64,000 nt of DNA from Nanobdellota archaeon (GTDB taxonomy: Archaea > Nanobdellota > Nanobdellia > Pacearchaeales > GW2011-AR1): positions 16,851 through 80,850 of the forward strand of contig DUKY01000016.1 of NCBI GenBank assembly GCA_013329055.1. The letters are read 5' to 3'. Shown in pieces: positions 10,629 through 20,800 of the stretch (the stretch's first letter is position 1; each line of letters opens with the position of its first letter). Below the pieces are notes generated by a model. The model was not told where the DNA came from. It did no database searches and saw only the letters and a program-made list of their open reading frames with translations. The translations under genes and the position numbers were made by a program.

Positions 10629-10652
10629 CGTAGAATTTCGAAATTTTTCGTG
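10609..10652 (+). terminator. palindrome spanning the stop codon
   Basis: CACGAAAAATTTCG...CGAAATTTTTCGTG; equivalent at 15925-15966 in the paralog. Confidence 0.5.
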
Positions 10653-11270
10653 CCACTAAATCACCAAACGCCTTGCCTACGCAAGGAAAAAAACAAGATT
10701 TAGTTTGCATGAAAAATCTCGATGTAAAGAATGAAGTGCCACTAAATCACCAAACGCCTTGCCTACGCAAGGAAAAAAACAAGATTTAGTTTGCATGAAA
10801 AATCTCGATGTAAAGAATGAAGTGCCACTAAACCCCCCGCTGTGTCTACACACAGAAAACTATTAAGGATTTAGTTGGCACGCAAAATTTCAATGTAAAG
10901 AATGAAGTGACACTAAATCACCTACGCCTTGCCTAAAGCAAGGAAAAAAACAAGATTTAGTTTGCATGAAAAATTCCAATGTAAAGAATGAAGTGACACT
11001 AAACCCCCCGCTGTGCCTTCAACAAGAATCAAAGATTCTCGAGCATGACAACTTCACGAAACAACAAGAAGTTGTCATACGCACAGAAAAATATTAAAGA
11101 TTTAGTCGGTGCTAAAGATTCAAAGAATCTTGGTTCCACTAAATCCTGCTGTGTCTACACACAGAAACTATTAAGGATTTAGTCGGCATGAAAAATTTCG
11201 ATGTAAAGAATGAAGTGCCACTAAATCACCAACGCCTTGCCTAAAGCAAGGAAAAAAACAAGATTAAACC
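10650..11270. repeat. array of ~86-bp hairpin-rich repeat units with two alternating inner hairpins and nested insertions
   Basis: units begin at 10650, 10736, 10822, 10907, 10993; outer stem CACTAAATC...GATTTAGT; inner stem CCTTGCctacGCAAGG or CTGTGtctaCACAG. Confidence 0.9.
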
Positions 11271-11305
11271 CAAAAGGTAATAAATAACAAAAATTTAAAA
11301 TTAAT

Positions 11306-12103
11306 GTGAAAAAAGAGATGAGTTTTGATAAAAGAGGACAGATGACGATGTTTATTGTAATTGCGATTTTAATTATTAGCGGAATTGCACTACTAATATT
11401 TTTTAATAAAGGGACTCCATTAATCGGAAGTCATCAGGAAATTAATAAAAAAGAATTTTTAGAAAGTTGTGTTGAAGAAGAGGTCAAAAATACATTAGAA
11501 ATAATTGGTTTACAAGGAGGATATTTTAGCGAGAGCAAAATAATGACTAAGCCATTTAGTTCAGGAAGTACATATGGACAAAAAAACATTGCAGTTTTAT
11601 GTTATAATAAAAATTATTTTGATCCTTGCATTAATCAGGATCCTATGTTAATTCAGCATTTAAATGATGAAATTAAATTGGGGATTTCTAAAACTGTTAA
11701 AGATTGTTTTGATGCTTTAACATTAAGTTTGGAAAATCAAGGATTTGAGGTACAAGCAAAATATAATGGGTTTGATGTCCAATTATTGCCTGAAAAATTA
11801 AAATTAGATATTAAGGGGGAAATTACAATAAGTCAAACAGGATCTACAACAAAAGAAAAAGATTTTGAAATTCTTTTTAGAACCAGATTATATGATATCG
11901 CAATAGTTGCCCAGAATATTATTAATCAGGAAGCTTCAACATGTTCATTTGACCATTCAGGGTTCATGTTATATTTTAAAGAATTTAGTATTGATAAAAT
12001 AAGAACTTCAGATTCATTTGATATATTTGCAGTTAAATCTAAAGATAGTTATGAAATATTTAATTTTGCATTAAGAGGATGTGTAATTCCTCCGGGAGTA
12101 TAA
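11306..12103 (+). CDS. small protein with N-terminal 'KRGQMTMF' TM anchor (copy 2); GTG start
   Basis: paralog of 5840-6613. Confidence 0.75.
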   Translation: MKKEMSFDKRGQMTMFIVIAILIISGIALLIFFNKGTPLIGSHQEINKKEFLESCVEEEVKNTLEIIGLQGGYFSESKIMTKPFSSGSTYGQKNIAVLCYNKNYFDPCINQDPMLIQHLNDEIKLGISKTVKDCFDALTLSLENQGFEVQAKYNGFDVQLLPEKLKLDIKGEITISQTGSTTKEKDFEILFRTRLYDIAIVAQNIINQEASTCSFDHSGFMLYFKEFSIDKIRTSDSFDIFAVKSKDSYEIFNFALRGCVIPPGV

Positions 12104-12104
12104 A

Positions 12105-15100
12105 ATGGATAATAAAATTAAATTCAAATTAGGACTAATTGTTTTCTTAATTGGATTTTTAATTATGAACAACATTTATGCTTTGGATATTAATTGCTGT
12201 CCAAAAATGATTGATAAATCCATATGCCAAGAAATCCTTGATACAGATACATCAACATGTTCTGTATCTCCACTTCCGGTTAGATGTGAAGAGTTTTCGG
12301 ATTGCCAATTAGGATGTTGCATTGATAAAACTGAAGGTCTTTGCACAACTCAAGCTCCAAGATCAGCCTGTGAAGATAATAATGGAACTTGGGAAGATGA
12401 TGCATCATGTTCTATTTCAGAATGTCAAAAAGGTTGTTGTGTAATTCAGGAGAATAGTTTATTTGTAACTGACCAAAGATGCGACCAGCTTTCAAATATT
12501 TCAGGAGTTGAAAAAGATTTTAGAGAAGTACAAACAGAGATGCAATGTCTGATGTTAAAAGGAAGCGGTGACAAAGGTGCTTGTGTTTTTGGATTTGTAC
12601 CACGTATTAATGAAACTAATAATACAAAAAATAATTCCAAAACTATTAAACCTTATACTTCTAATAATACTATTAATAATTCTAATTCTACGAATAATAC
12701 AAATTCGTCTATCACAGGTTACCTTGTTTCAAATAATTCAAGAATGCCCAGAGAATCAAATGAATCAGAAGAAGATAATGGTGCTTGCAGGATTACAACT
12801 GAATCTGAATGTTATGACATGGGGGGAATGTTTGCTAATAGCTATTTATGTTCTCACCCTGATTTAAATACCGGATGTAAAAGACAGACAAGTATTGATT
12901 GTTCTGATACAAGTGATGAAATTTTTTGGTTTGATTCCTGCGGGAATAAAGAGAACATTTATTCTTCAAATAAAGATGCTTCGTGGAATGGCGGGATGAT
13001 GATGAGCAAAGAACAAAGTTGTGGAGCAGGTTCTTCAAATGCTAATTCACAAGATTGCGGTAACTGTAATTATATTTTGGGAAGTATTTGTGCTGAAAGT
13101 GAAAACCCTAAAGTTAAAGACGGAGATTTTATCTGCAAAGATATGAATTGTGTTGAGAAAGATGGGACCAAAAGACAAAATGGTGAAAGCTGGTGTGTAT
13201 ATGATTCTTATATTGGCGACGGAAAAGATACTGTTGGAAGCAGACACTGGAAAAGACTCTGCACTGATGGGGAGATAGATGTTGAACCTTGTGCAGATTA
13301 TAGAGCAGAACTTTGTGCACAAAAAGTAACAGAAGTTGAAATGCCTGAAGGGGGAAAAAAATCACTTACTGTTGCTAAGTGTGTTATTAATGAAGGGTTA
13401 AATTGCATCTTTGATTATAATGACCCCAAGGATGCTGAAAAAACTGCAAAATGTTTGAAGAATACTGATTGTATGATTAATCATGTTTATGTAAGTGAAT
13501 ACTTTCAATTTGATTTTTGCACTGCAAGGTATCCAAAAGGATTTGAATTAAAAAATGAAGATGATAAAGAAGACAGGGGGGTTAAACAAAAAGCATTATG
13601 CTCAATGAGTTCACAAAATTGCACAGTTATCTATGAAAAAAAGAGAAAAGGAATGTTTGGCAGTAAATGGGTGTGTGTTGCTAACTGTGAATGCCAAACA
13701 GATGCATTTATCGCAGAAATGAATGATCTTTGCATCTCTATGGGAGATTGCGGAACTTACATTAATTATATTGGAGAAGGAACAAAGAATATTGGTTTAG
13801 TGAATAACCCTGGAGATGTTGCTTGGGAAGCATACAAACATTTTGCAGAACCAGTTAAGGGTCAATTTGTTGCACCAAAAGAATTTAGAGGTCCACAAGG
13901 AGAGGCTGGAGGAGAAGAGGAGATTAATACTTATAGACATAAATATACTAATGGTTATAGCGGAGAAGTTAATATTTGGGGAACTAATCCGGATGATGGA
14001 TGGATTGCTAATTGGAACGGGCATGTTGAGATAAAATGGCTTTCAAAAACTTTTGGAATGGATGATTATGATGCTTATATGTGGTCGCAATTAACAACAG
14101 TAATTATTAAAAAAGAACTTTTGGGAGTTTATGAAACTGGTAGTTATGGAATTCCTTCAATTGTATGGGTGATTATTGATTGGATACAGGGAATTGGAAA
14201 AACTAAAAAAGTAATTGTTGAATTTCATTGTAATCCTTGGAAAGCTCCGTTAGGAGGGATAAATTGTGAAAAATGCAATGGTGATTTATTAAAACCTTGT
14301 TCAAAATATAGATGTGATTCTTTAGGGCAAGCGTGTATGTTATCAAATTTAAGTGTTGAATTTCCACTTTGTTTATCTGCAGATGCTAATGACGGTAAAC
14401 CGCCAGTTATTTCTCCACTTAATGTTTCTAAAGGTTACAAATTCATGGAAGAAACAGCAAATGGAGTAAAGATTAGAACTGAAGATGGAAAATGCATACC
14501 GGAGTTTACTACTGTTAAATTTTCTTTGAAAACAGATAAATTTGCTCAATGCAAATACAGTTTAAATAGAACTAAAGATTATACAGATATGGATTTATCT
14601 TTTGCAGAAACAACTGCTTTTACGAAAAATCATACAACCTCTTTTATGATGCCTAGTTATGATAGTTTAATTAATGAACTCGATCCTGAGGTAGAATTTA
14701 GTCGGGATAAATTTGCAAATTTCGATATGTTTGTCAGATGTCAAGATGGATATGGCAATGTGAATAAAGTTGAATATGTTGTTAATCTTTGTGTTAATGA
14801 TGGACCGGATAAAACTGCTCCGTGGATAACAAGAGTTATTCCGGAAAATGGGAAAACTTTAAGATTTAATACTACAAGTAGTCCAGTTACAGTCTATGTA
14901 AATGAACCTGCAAATTGCAGATATGATACAATTGCAAATAAAAAATATGAAAATATGACTTATAACATGACATGCCAAACTGAACTTTCACAGGTAAGTC
15001 TTGGTGGCTGGCCTTGTTCTGCAAATCTTACTAATTTAAGTTTAGGAAATAATAATTTTTATTTTAAATGCAAAGATCAGCCTTGGTTACCGGAAGATAA

Positions 15101-15944
15101 TGAAACAAGGAATGTTAATTCAGAAGATTATGTTTATTCGTTGTATGTTTCAGAACATAAATTTAATATTAGTTCAATTTCTCCTCAGGATATAATCAAA
15201 AACGGATTTGAGCCTGCTCCTGTAACATTAAAAGCTCAAACTTTTGGGGGAGTAGATTCAGGAAAAGGTACATGTGAATATAGTTTTGCACAAAACGGAA
15301 GTTATTATCAATTCCTTAAAACATTTGGATATACTCATACGCAAGTATTTGATTTAATGGGAGGAAATTATACTATTTATGTTAAATGCCATGATGAATC
15401 AGACGACGAAGCTTATGGAACTGCAAATTTTGAATTACAAATTGATACAACTCCGCCAGTTATAATTAATTATTCTGAGGATGGAAAAATTGAACTTTAT
15501 ACAGATGAAAAAGCTGAATGCTTTTATCATCCGACTAAATGCAACTTTGATATTGATAATGCTACTTCGATGACTGTTGGTTTTTCACAAGAACATTTTG
15601 CAAATTGGGACCCAGGTATTACTTATCATGTTAAATGTGCAGATGTTTGGGGTAATACTAATCCAGATTGTGCAGTTATTTTGAATTCTCCGGATTTAGA
15701 ACTTCCAATTATTACCAGAGCATATAATGCGGGCAATTCATTAAATATTATTACTAGTGAAATTGCTAAATGTTATTATGATTTTGAAACGTGTTATTTT
15801 AAACCGGAAAATGCTCCATCTATGACTCCGGATTTAGAAACAGAACATACAGTTAATTGGATTCCTGGAAAGGTTTATCATATTAAATGTGCTGATGCAT
15901 GGGGCAATTATCCTATGGATTGCTCACGAAAAATTTCGATGTAG
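12105..15944 (+). CDS. giant Cys-rich secreted surface protein, copy 2
   Basis: signal peptide; extensive similarity to 6618-10628. Confidence 0.8.
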   Translation: MDNKIKFKLGLIVFLIGFLIMNNIYALDINCCPKMIDKSICQEILDTDTSTCSVSPLPVRCEEFSDCQLGCCIDKTEGLCTTQAPRSACEDNNGTWEDDASCSISECQKGCCVIQENSLFVTDQRCDQLSNISGVEKDFREVQTEMQCLMLKGSGDKGACVFGFVPRINETNNTKNNSKTIKPYTSNNTINNSNSTNNTNSSITGYLVSNNSRMPRESNESEEDNGACRITTESECYDMGGMFANSYLCSHPDLNTGCKRQTSIDCSDTSDEIFWFDSCGNKENIYSSNKDASWNGGMMMSKEQSCGAGSSNANSQDCGNCNYILGSICAESENPKVKDGDFICKDMNCVEKDGTKRQNGESWCVYDSYIGDGKDTVGSRHWKRLCTDGEIDVEPCADYRAELCAQKVTEVEMPEGGKKSLTVAKCVINEGLNCIFDYNDPKDAEKTAKCLKNTDCMINHVYVSEYFQFDFCTARYPKGFELKNEDDKEDRGVKQKALCSMSSQNCTVIYEKKRKGMFGSKWVCVANCECQTDAFIAEMNDLCISMGDCGTYINYIGEGTKNIGLVNNPGDVAWEAYKHFAEPVKGQFVAPKEFRGPQGEAGGEEEINTYRHKYTNGYSGEVNIWGTNPDDGWIANWNGHVEIKWLSKTFGMDDYDAYMWSQLTTVIIKKELLGVYETGSYGIPSIVWVIIDWIQGIGKTKKVIVEFHCNPWKAPLGGINCEKCNGDLLKPCSKYRCDSLGQACMLSNLSVEFPLCLSADANDGKPPVISPLNVSKGYKFMEETANGVKIRTEDGKCIPEFTTVKFSLKTDKFAQCKYSLNRTKDYTDMDLSFAETTAFTKNHTTSFMMPSYDSLINELDPEVEFSRDKFANFDMFVRCQDGYGNVNKVEYVVNLCVNDGPDKTAPWITRVIPENGKTLRFNTTSSPVTVYVNEPANCRYDTIANKKYENMTYNMTCQTELSQVSLGGWPCSANLTNLSLGNNNFYFKCKDQPWLPEDNETRNVNSEDYVYSLYVSEHKFNISSISPQDIIKNGFEPAPVTLKAQTFGGVDSGKGTCEYSFAQNGSYYQFLKTFGYTHTQVFDLMGGNYTIYVKCHDESDDEAYGTANFELQIDTTPPVIINYSEDGKIELYTDEKAECFYHPTKCNFDIDNATSMTVGFSQEHFANWDPGITYHVKCADVWGNTNPDCAVILNSPDLELPIITRAYNAGNSLNIITSEIAKCYYDFETCYFKPENAPSMTPDLETEHTVNWIPGKVYHIKCADAWGNYPMDCSRKISM

Positions 15945-16605
15945 GGAAATTTCGAAATTTTTCGTGCAACTAAACCCCCCACTGTCCTTCAACGAGAATC
16001 AAAGATTCTCGAGCATGACAACTTCACGAAACAACAAGAAGTTGTCATACGCACAGAAAAATATTAAAGATTTAGTTGGCATGAAAAATTTCAATGTAAA
16101 GAATAAAATGCCACTAAATCACCAAACCTTAAGCAAGATTTAGTTTGCATGAAAAATTTTAATGTAAGTTTAGAAAAACTAAATCAACCAACGCCTTGCC
16201 TACAATGAGAATCAAAGATTCTCAAGCATGACAACTTCGCGAAACAACAAGAAGTTGTCATACGCAAGGATTAAAACAAGATTTAGTTGGCATGAAAAAT
16301 TCCAATGTAAAGAATGAAGTACAACTAAATCACCAAACGCCTTGCCTACGCAAGGATTAAAACAAGATTTAGTTTGCATGAAAAATTCCAATGTAAAGCG
16401 AAAGTTTAGTGCCACTAAACCCCCGCTGTGCCTTCAACGAGAATCAAAGATTCTCGAGCATGACAACTTCATGAAACAACAAGAAGTTGTCATACGCACA
16501 GAAAAATATTAAAGATTTAGTCGGTGCTAAAGATTCAAAAAATCTTGGCACAACTAAATCACCAAACCTTAAGCAAGATTTAGTTTGCATGAAAAATTCC
16601 AAGAG
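15925..16605. repeat. second palindromic repeat array, same family as 10650-11270
   Basis: same outer stems, inner hairpins and nested hairpin-pair insertions (around 15981-16059, 16194-16269, 16426-16501). Confidence 0.9.
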
Positions 16606-16616
16606 TAAATTTCAAT

Positions 16617-17411
16617 TTGGTTAACTATATAAATAATAAATTACATAAAATAAATATGAAAAGGGGACAGGTTACATTATTTATAATCATGGGTATGATG
16701 ATTATTATATTAGGTATTTTATTATTCCTTTTTTCTCCAAAAATACAAGATCTTTTCTTAACTGAAACAAAAAATCCTTCTTCGTTTATTCAGGATTGCA
16801 TTGAAGAAGATATCAGTTTAGCAGTTAATGTATTATCTTTAAATGGGGGAAGCATTAATCCTGAACATTATTTTGTTTATGATGGTTCAAGATTAGAATA
16901 TTTGTGTTATATCGAGGGATTTTATCAAACTTGTGTTGTTCAGCAACCTATGTTAAAGAGACATATTGAGATGGAAATTGAAAAAGCAATTACTCAAAAA
17001 TCTGAAGAATGTTTTGCGGATTTAAAAGAAAGTTATGAAAGGAAAGGTTATCAAGTAAGTTTATCTAAAGGAGAGATTGATGTTGAACTTTTGCCTCAAA
17101 AAATTGTTACGACTTTTAATAATTCTTTAACTTTGACTAAAGAATCAACAGAAAGTTATAAATCAGTAAGAGTTGTAATAAATAATAATCTTTATGAATT
17201 GGTAAGTATTGCTAATAGTATTATAGATTGGGAATCAAAATACGGAGATTCTGAAACAACAGTTTATATGAATCTTTATCATGATTTAAAGGTTGAAAAG
17301 AAAGTACATTCCGAGGGTACAACGGTTTATGTTTTAACAGATAGAGATAATTTAAATAAATTCCAATTTGCTTCAAGAAGTGTGGCATGGCCACCAGGAT
17401 ATGGATTTTAA
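16617..17411 (+). CDS. small protein with N-terminal 'KRGQVTLF' TM anchor (copy 3)
   Basis: paralog of 5840-6613 and 11306-12103. Confidence 0.7.
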   Translation: MVNYINNKLHKINMKRGQVTLFIIMGMMIIILGILLFLFSPKIQDLFLTETKNPSSFIQDCIEEDISLAVNVLSLNGGSINPEHYFVYDGSRLEYLCYIEGFYQTCVVQQPMLKRHIEMEIEKAITQKSEECFADLKESYERKGYQVSLSKGEIDVELLPQKIVTTFNNSLTLTKESTESYKSVRVVINNNLYELVSIANSIIDWESKYGDSETTVYMNLYHDLKVEKKVHSEGTTVYVLTDRDNLNKFQFASRSVAWPPGYGF

Positions 17412-17412
17412 A

Positions 17413-17763
17413 ATGAAAGAAGAATTTAAACAATGGTTACAAATGGCTAAAGAAGACAGTAACGAAAAATTATTAAAAGATTTTAAAGATAAACTTTCAA
17501 ATCATATTCCGATAACTAAAATGTTATTATTTGGTTCAAGAGCAAGAAGAGATGAAAATAAATGGAGTGATTTTGATTTAATAATTGTCAGTGATAATTT
17601 TCAAAATAAAGACACATTACACAGACCTTTTGAGTTATATGATTATTGGGATTTAGATTATCCTGTAGATTTTATATGCTACACTCCTAAAGAATATAAT
17701 AAACTCAAAAATAAAATGGCTATTTTAAAAAATGCATTAAAAGAGGGAATAGAAATAAAATGA
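17413..17763 (+). CDS. minimal nucleotidyltransferase (MNT/NTP_transf_2), no HepT partner adjacent
   Basis: 'MLLFGSRARRDENKWSDFDLIIV' GSx10DxD motif; ORF track start 17368 overlaps the upstream gene, ATG 17413 preferred. Confidence 0.8.
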   Translation: MKEEFKQWLQMAKEDSNEKLLKDFKDKLSNHIPITKMLLFGSRARRDENKWSDFDLIIVSDNFQNKDTLHRPFELYDYWDLDYPVDFICYTPKEYNKLKNKMAILKNALKEGIEIK

Positions 17764-19304
17764 AAAACAAAATAATTTTTAGTTTGGTGTTAGGTATCTT
17801 TTTAATTAGTTTAGCTTATGCAGATATATCTTATTGTTGTGAAAAAACAGTTAATGGTGCGTGGTGCCAAAATTCTCCAAAAGAAAATTGTGACGAGGGA
17901 TTTAGAAGCACTCCTGCTTCATGTGAAGCTACTTCTTATTGTAAACTTGGAACTTGTATGGATAGTCAAGAAGGGACTTGCATGGAAAATTCTCCTCAAA
18001 AAGTTTGTGAAGAAAGCGGGGGAGTTTGGAAGTTAGGTTCTGCTGATGAAATTCCACAATGTTCTTTAGGTTGCTGTGCAATTGGTGACGGGGCAGCGTT
18101 TGTTACTCAAACAAGATGTAAAAGACTTTCATCAATTTATTCATTAAAGACTGATTTTAGGACAGATGTTGCAAGTGAATTTGAATGTATTTCAAGTGCT
18201 AAATCAAGTGCTAAGGGTGCTTGTGTATTTGAAAGTGAATACCAAAGAACTTGTTTACTTTTAAGTCAGGCAGAATGTTCAGAGAGGGGGGGAACAAATG
18301 AAAGTGAATTTCACGAGGGATATTTATGTTCTGATGAATCATTAGGTACAGATTGCGGTCCAACTGAACAAACAAGATGTGTTGAGAATAGAGATGAAGT
18401 TTATTTTGTTGATAGTTGCGGTAATTTGGCGAATATTTACGATGCTTCAAAAATAAAGGATAAAAATTATTGGTCTAAGATTTATGATAAAACACAAAGT
18501 TGCGGGACTGATTCCGGAAATGCTAATTCTGCTTCTTGTGGTAATTGTGATTATTATTTAGGTAGTATGTGCAAAGAATATAAAAGAGATGCTGATAAAG
18601 TTCAGCCAAATTATGGGAATTTTATTTGCAGAGATTTAAGCTGTAATTTTGATGGTAAAAAATATAATCATGGTGAAACATGGTGTCAAAATAGTGAAGG
18701 TGTAGATAAGAATTTACCTGGAAGCAGATATTTTAGGGCAGTATGTTACAATGGGGAAGTCAGTATTGAACCTTGTGCAGATTTTAGACAAGAAATTTGT
18801 TTAGAATCAAAGGTTGAAAGTTTTTCTGCTGCTGGTTGCATTGCAAATAAATGGCAAGATTGTTTTAGTCAAAGTAGTCAAAAAGATTGCGAAAACCAAG
18901 ATAGAAGGGATTGTGTTTGGATGGAGAAGGTAAATCTTACCGGGGGAAATACTTCTAAAGGAGTTCAATGTGTTGCTAAATTTGCTCCGGGATTTAAATT
19001 CTGGGAATCCGGAAGTCAGACACAAACGAGTACAACACCCACAACAACTACTGGAAATGCTAGTGCTGGTGCAGGTTCTAATAGTTCTAATTTTGGTGCG
19101 ATGCCTTCTCAATCTCAGTCATTATGTTCACTTGCAGATTCTAAATGTACAGTGCAGTATGAAAAAAAATTGTTTGGCAGTAAAAAATGTGTTAAAAATT
19201 GTGAATGTTTAGACCAAAAATGGCAGGAAACTCAAAATGAAATTTGTGTTTCAATCGGGGATTGCGGAAATTCTACTAATTTTATTGGTGTTAAGGGATA
19301 TTAA
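17760..19304 (+). CDS. Cys-rich surface protein, copy 3, lacking the C-terminal half
   Basis: 514 aa aligning with the N-terminal part of copies 1 and 2, ending at 'VSIGDCGNSTNFIGVKGY'. Confidence 0.75.
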   Translation: MKNKIIFSLVLGIFLISLAYADISYCCEKTVNGAWCQNSPKENCDEGFRSTPASCEATSYCKLGTCMDSQEGTCMENSPQKVCEESGGVWKLGSADEIPQCSLGCCAIGDGAAFVTQTRCKRLSSIYSLKTDFRTDVASEFECISSAKSSAKGACVFESEYQRTCLLLSQAECSERGGTNESEFHEGYLCSDESLGTDCGPTEQTRCVENRDEVYFVDSCGNLANIYDASKIKDKNYWSKIYDKTQSCGTDSGNANSASCGNCDYYLGSMCKEYKRDADKVQPNYGNFICRDLSCNFDGKKYNHGETWCQNSEGVDKNLPGSRYFRAVCYNGEVSIEPCADFRQEICLESKVESFSAAGCIANKWQDCFSQSSQKDCENQDRRDCVWMEKVNLTGGNTSKGVQCVAKFAPGFKFWESGSQTQTSTTPTTTTGNASAGAGSNSSNFGAMPSQSQSLCSLADSKCTVQYEKKLFGSKKCVKNCECLDQKWQETQNEICVSIGDCGNSTNFIGVKGY

Positions 19305-19365
19305 TTACCAGAAAAAATTATTTTGAATGGATTAACTTTATATAATTTAAAGAATTAGAAAATAC

Positions 19366-20073
19366 ATGAAAGGAGTTATTTTAGCAGGAGGAACAGGATC
19401 AAGATTATTTCCTTTAACAAAAGTTACAAATAAACATTTACTTCCAATTTATAATAAGCCAATGATTTATTATCCCCTTCAAACATTAATTAGTGCAAAT
19501 ATTAAGGAGGTTTTAATAATTTCAGGTCCAGAACATGCAGGGCATTTCTTAAATTTGCTTGGTTCAGGAAAAGAATTTGGAGTAAAATTTACTTATGAAA
19601 TTCAAGAAAAAGCGGGAGGAATTGCTCAAGCTCTTAGTCTTGCAGAGGATTTTTCCAATAATGGTCCGATTACAGTAATTCTTGGGGATAATATCTATGA
19701 AGATAACTTTAGTGAAGAAATAAAATCTTTTGAAAAAGGAGGGATGATTTTTTTAAAAGAAGTACAAGATCCGGAAAGATTCGGTGTTGCTGAATTAAAT
19801 GGAAAAAATGTAATTAAAATAGAAGAAAAGCCAAAAATACCAAAATCAAATTATTGTGTTACGGGACTTTATGTTTATGATAATGAAGTATTTAGTGTCA
19901 TTAAGACTTTAAAACCATCTAAAAGGGGAGAACTGGAAATAACAGATGTGAATAATTATTATATAGATAAAAATGCTATGAAAGCAGAATTTGTAAAGGG
20001 TTTTTGGAGTGATGCTGGAACTTTTGAAAGTTTAATTAAAGCTTCTAATTTAATTAGAGAGAAAATTAATTAG
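19366..20073 (+). CDS. glucose-1-phosphate thymidylyltransferase-like sugar nucleotidyltransferase
   Basis: 'MKGVILAGGTGSRLFPLTKVTNKHLLPIYNKPMIYYPLQTLI', 'FWSDAGTFESL'; RmlA-like. Confidence 0.9.
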   Translation: MKGVILAGGTGSRLFPLTKVTNKHLLPIYNKPMIYYPLQTLISANIKEVLIISGPEHAGHFLNLLGSGKEFGVKFTYEIQEKAGGIAQALSLAEDFSNNGPITVILGDNIYEDNFSEEIKSFEKGGMIFLKEVQDPERFGVAELNGKNVIKIEEKPKIPKSNYCVTGLYVYDNEVFSVIKTLKPSKRGELEITDVNNYYIDKNAMKAEFVKGFWSDAGTFESLIKASNLIREKIN

Positions 20074-20094
20074 TTTTTTAAATATTAAAAAGAT

Positions 20095-20286
20095 TTAATA
20101 TTTTGCTAATTCTTTAAATAAAAGCTCATCTTCTTTTAATACAATTTCCCCAGCAATTTTTACAAGTTTCAAAAATTTAAGATCATTTTTTGAAAGTTTG
20201 TCTTTTTTTGAAAATTCATATACAATTTTTTTAGTTACTTTTATATCACTATCCATTTTCTTCATCTCCCAACATGATATTAACAA
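20095..20286 (-). CDS. small ORF overlapping the 3' end of the Doc-like remnant
   Basis: ORF only; likely internal start MKKMDSDIKVTKK. Confidence 0.3.
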   Translation of the reverse strand: MLISCWEMKKMDSDIKVTKKIVYEFSKKDKLSKNDLKFLKLVKIAGEIVLKEDELLFKELAKY

Positions 20287-20800
20287 AAGTTCTACTTAAA
20301 TAATTTTCTAATATTTTTTCACTAACAGGTATACAATTCTCTTGAATCCAGACTTTAATTTCATCAAATGTTACTTTACTATTATATTCGGCAATCTTTA
20401 TAATAAAATTAGTTGCTTCTTTATATTTAATTTTCAAATGACATTTATTAACTAACATCAAAGTTTTAGCAATAGCATACGCAGTTTTTTTATTTCCATC
20501 CATAAAATAATGCCTACGAGCAAATTCATTTAATGCAAATGCACCAATATTTGAGGGAGAATTTTTTTTTATTCTGATAATTTAACAATTTATACATTGA
20601 ATTATAAATTCCTCCTTCATCACGAATACCATTTGTTCCTCCATTTTTCGAGGTTTATTCCAATAAGAACTTTTACATTTTGGACAAACTTTAGGGATAA
20701 TATTTTTTCGAGGCTTCCAATTATGATAGCACCTAAAACAAAAAAGATTATTATCCTTAACCCTATATACCTATATTTAGGCATATATCAAAACTTTTCT
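20249..20800 (-). pseudogene. frameshifted zinc-ribbon + Fic/Doc-family module
   Basis: minus-strand frames give 'CFRCYHNWKPRKNIIPKVCPKCKSSYWNKPRK', then in another frame 'GIRDEGGIYNSMYKLLNYQNKK', then in another 'NSPSNIGAFALNEFARRHYFMDGNKKTAYAIAKTL'. Confidence 0.7.

Noticed and set aside
10650-11270. CRISPR-like regular repeat spacing
   Set aside because: Units are ~86 bp and almost wholly repetitive; the 'spacers' are recurring hairpins, not unique sequences, and no cas genes are present.
12568-12867. Alternative-frame + ORF of 99 aa inside the Cys-rich gene, and other nested ORFs in 7-19 kb and 28-41 kb
   Set aside because: Explained by AT-rich codon bias and repeats; the long frame has clear domain-level conservation.
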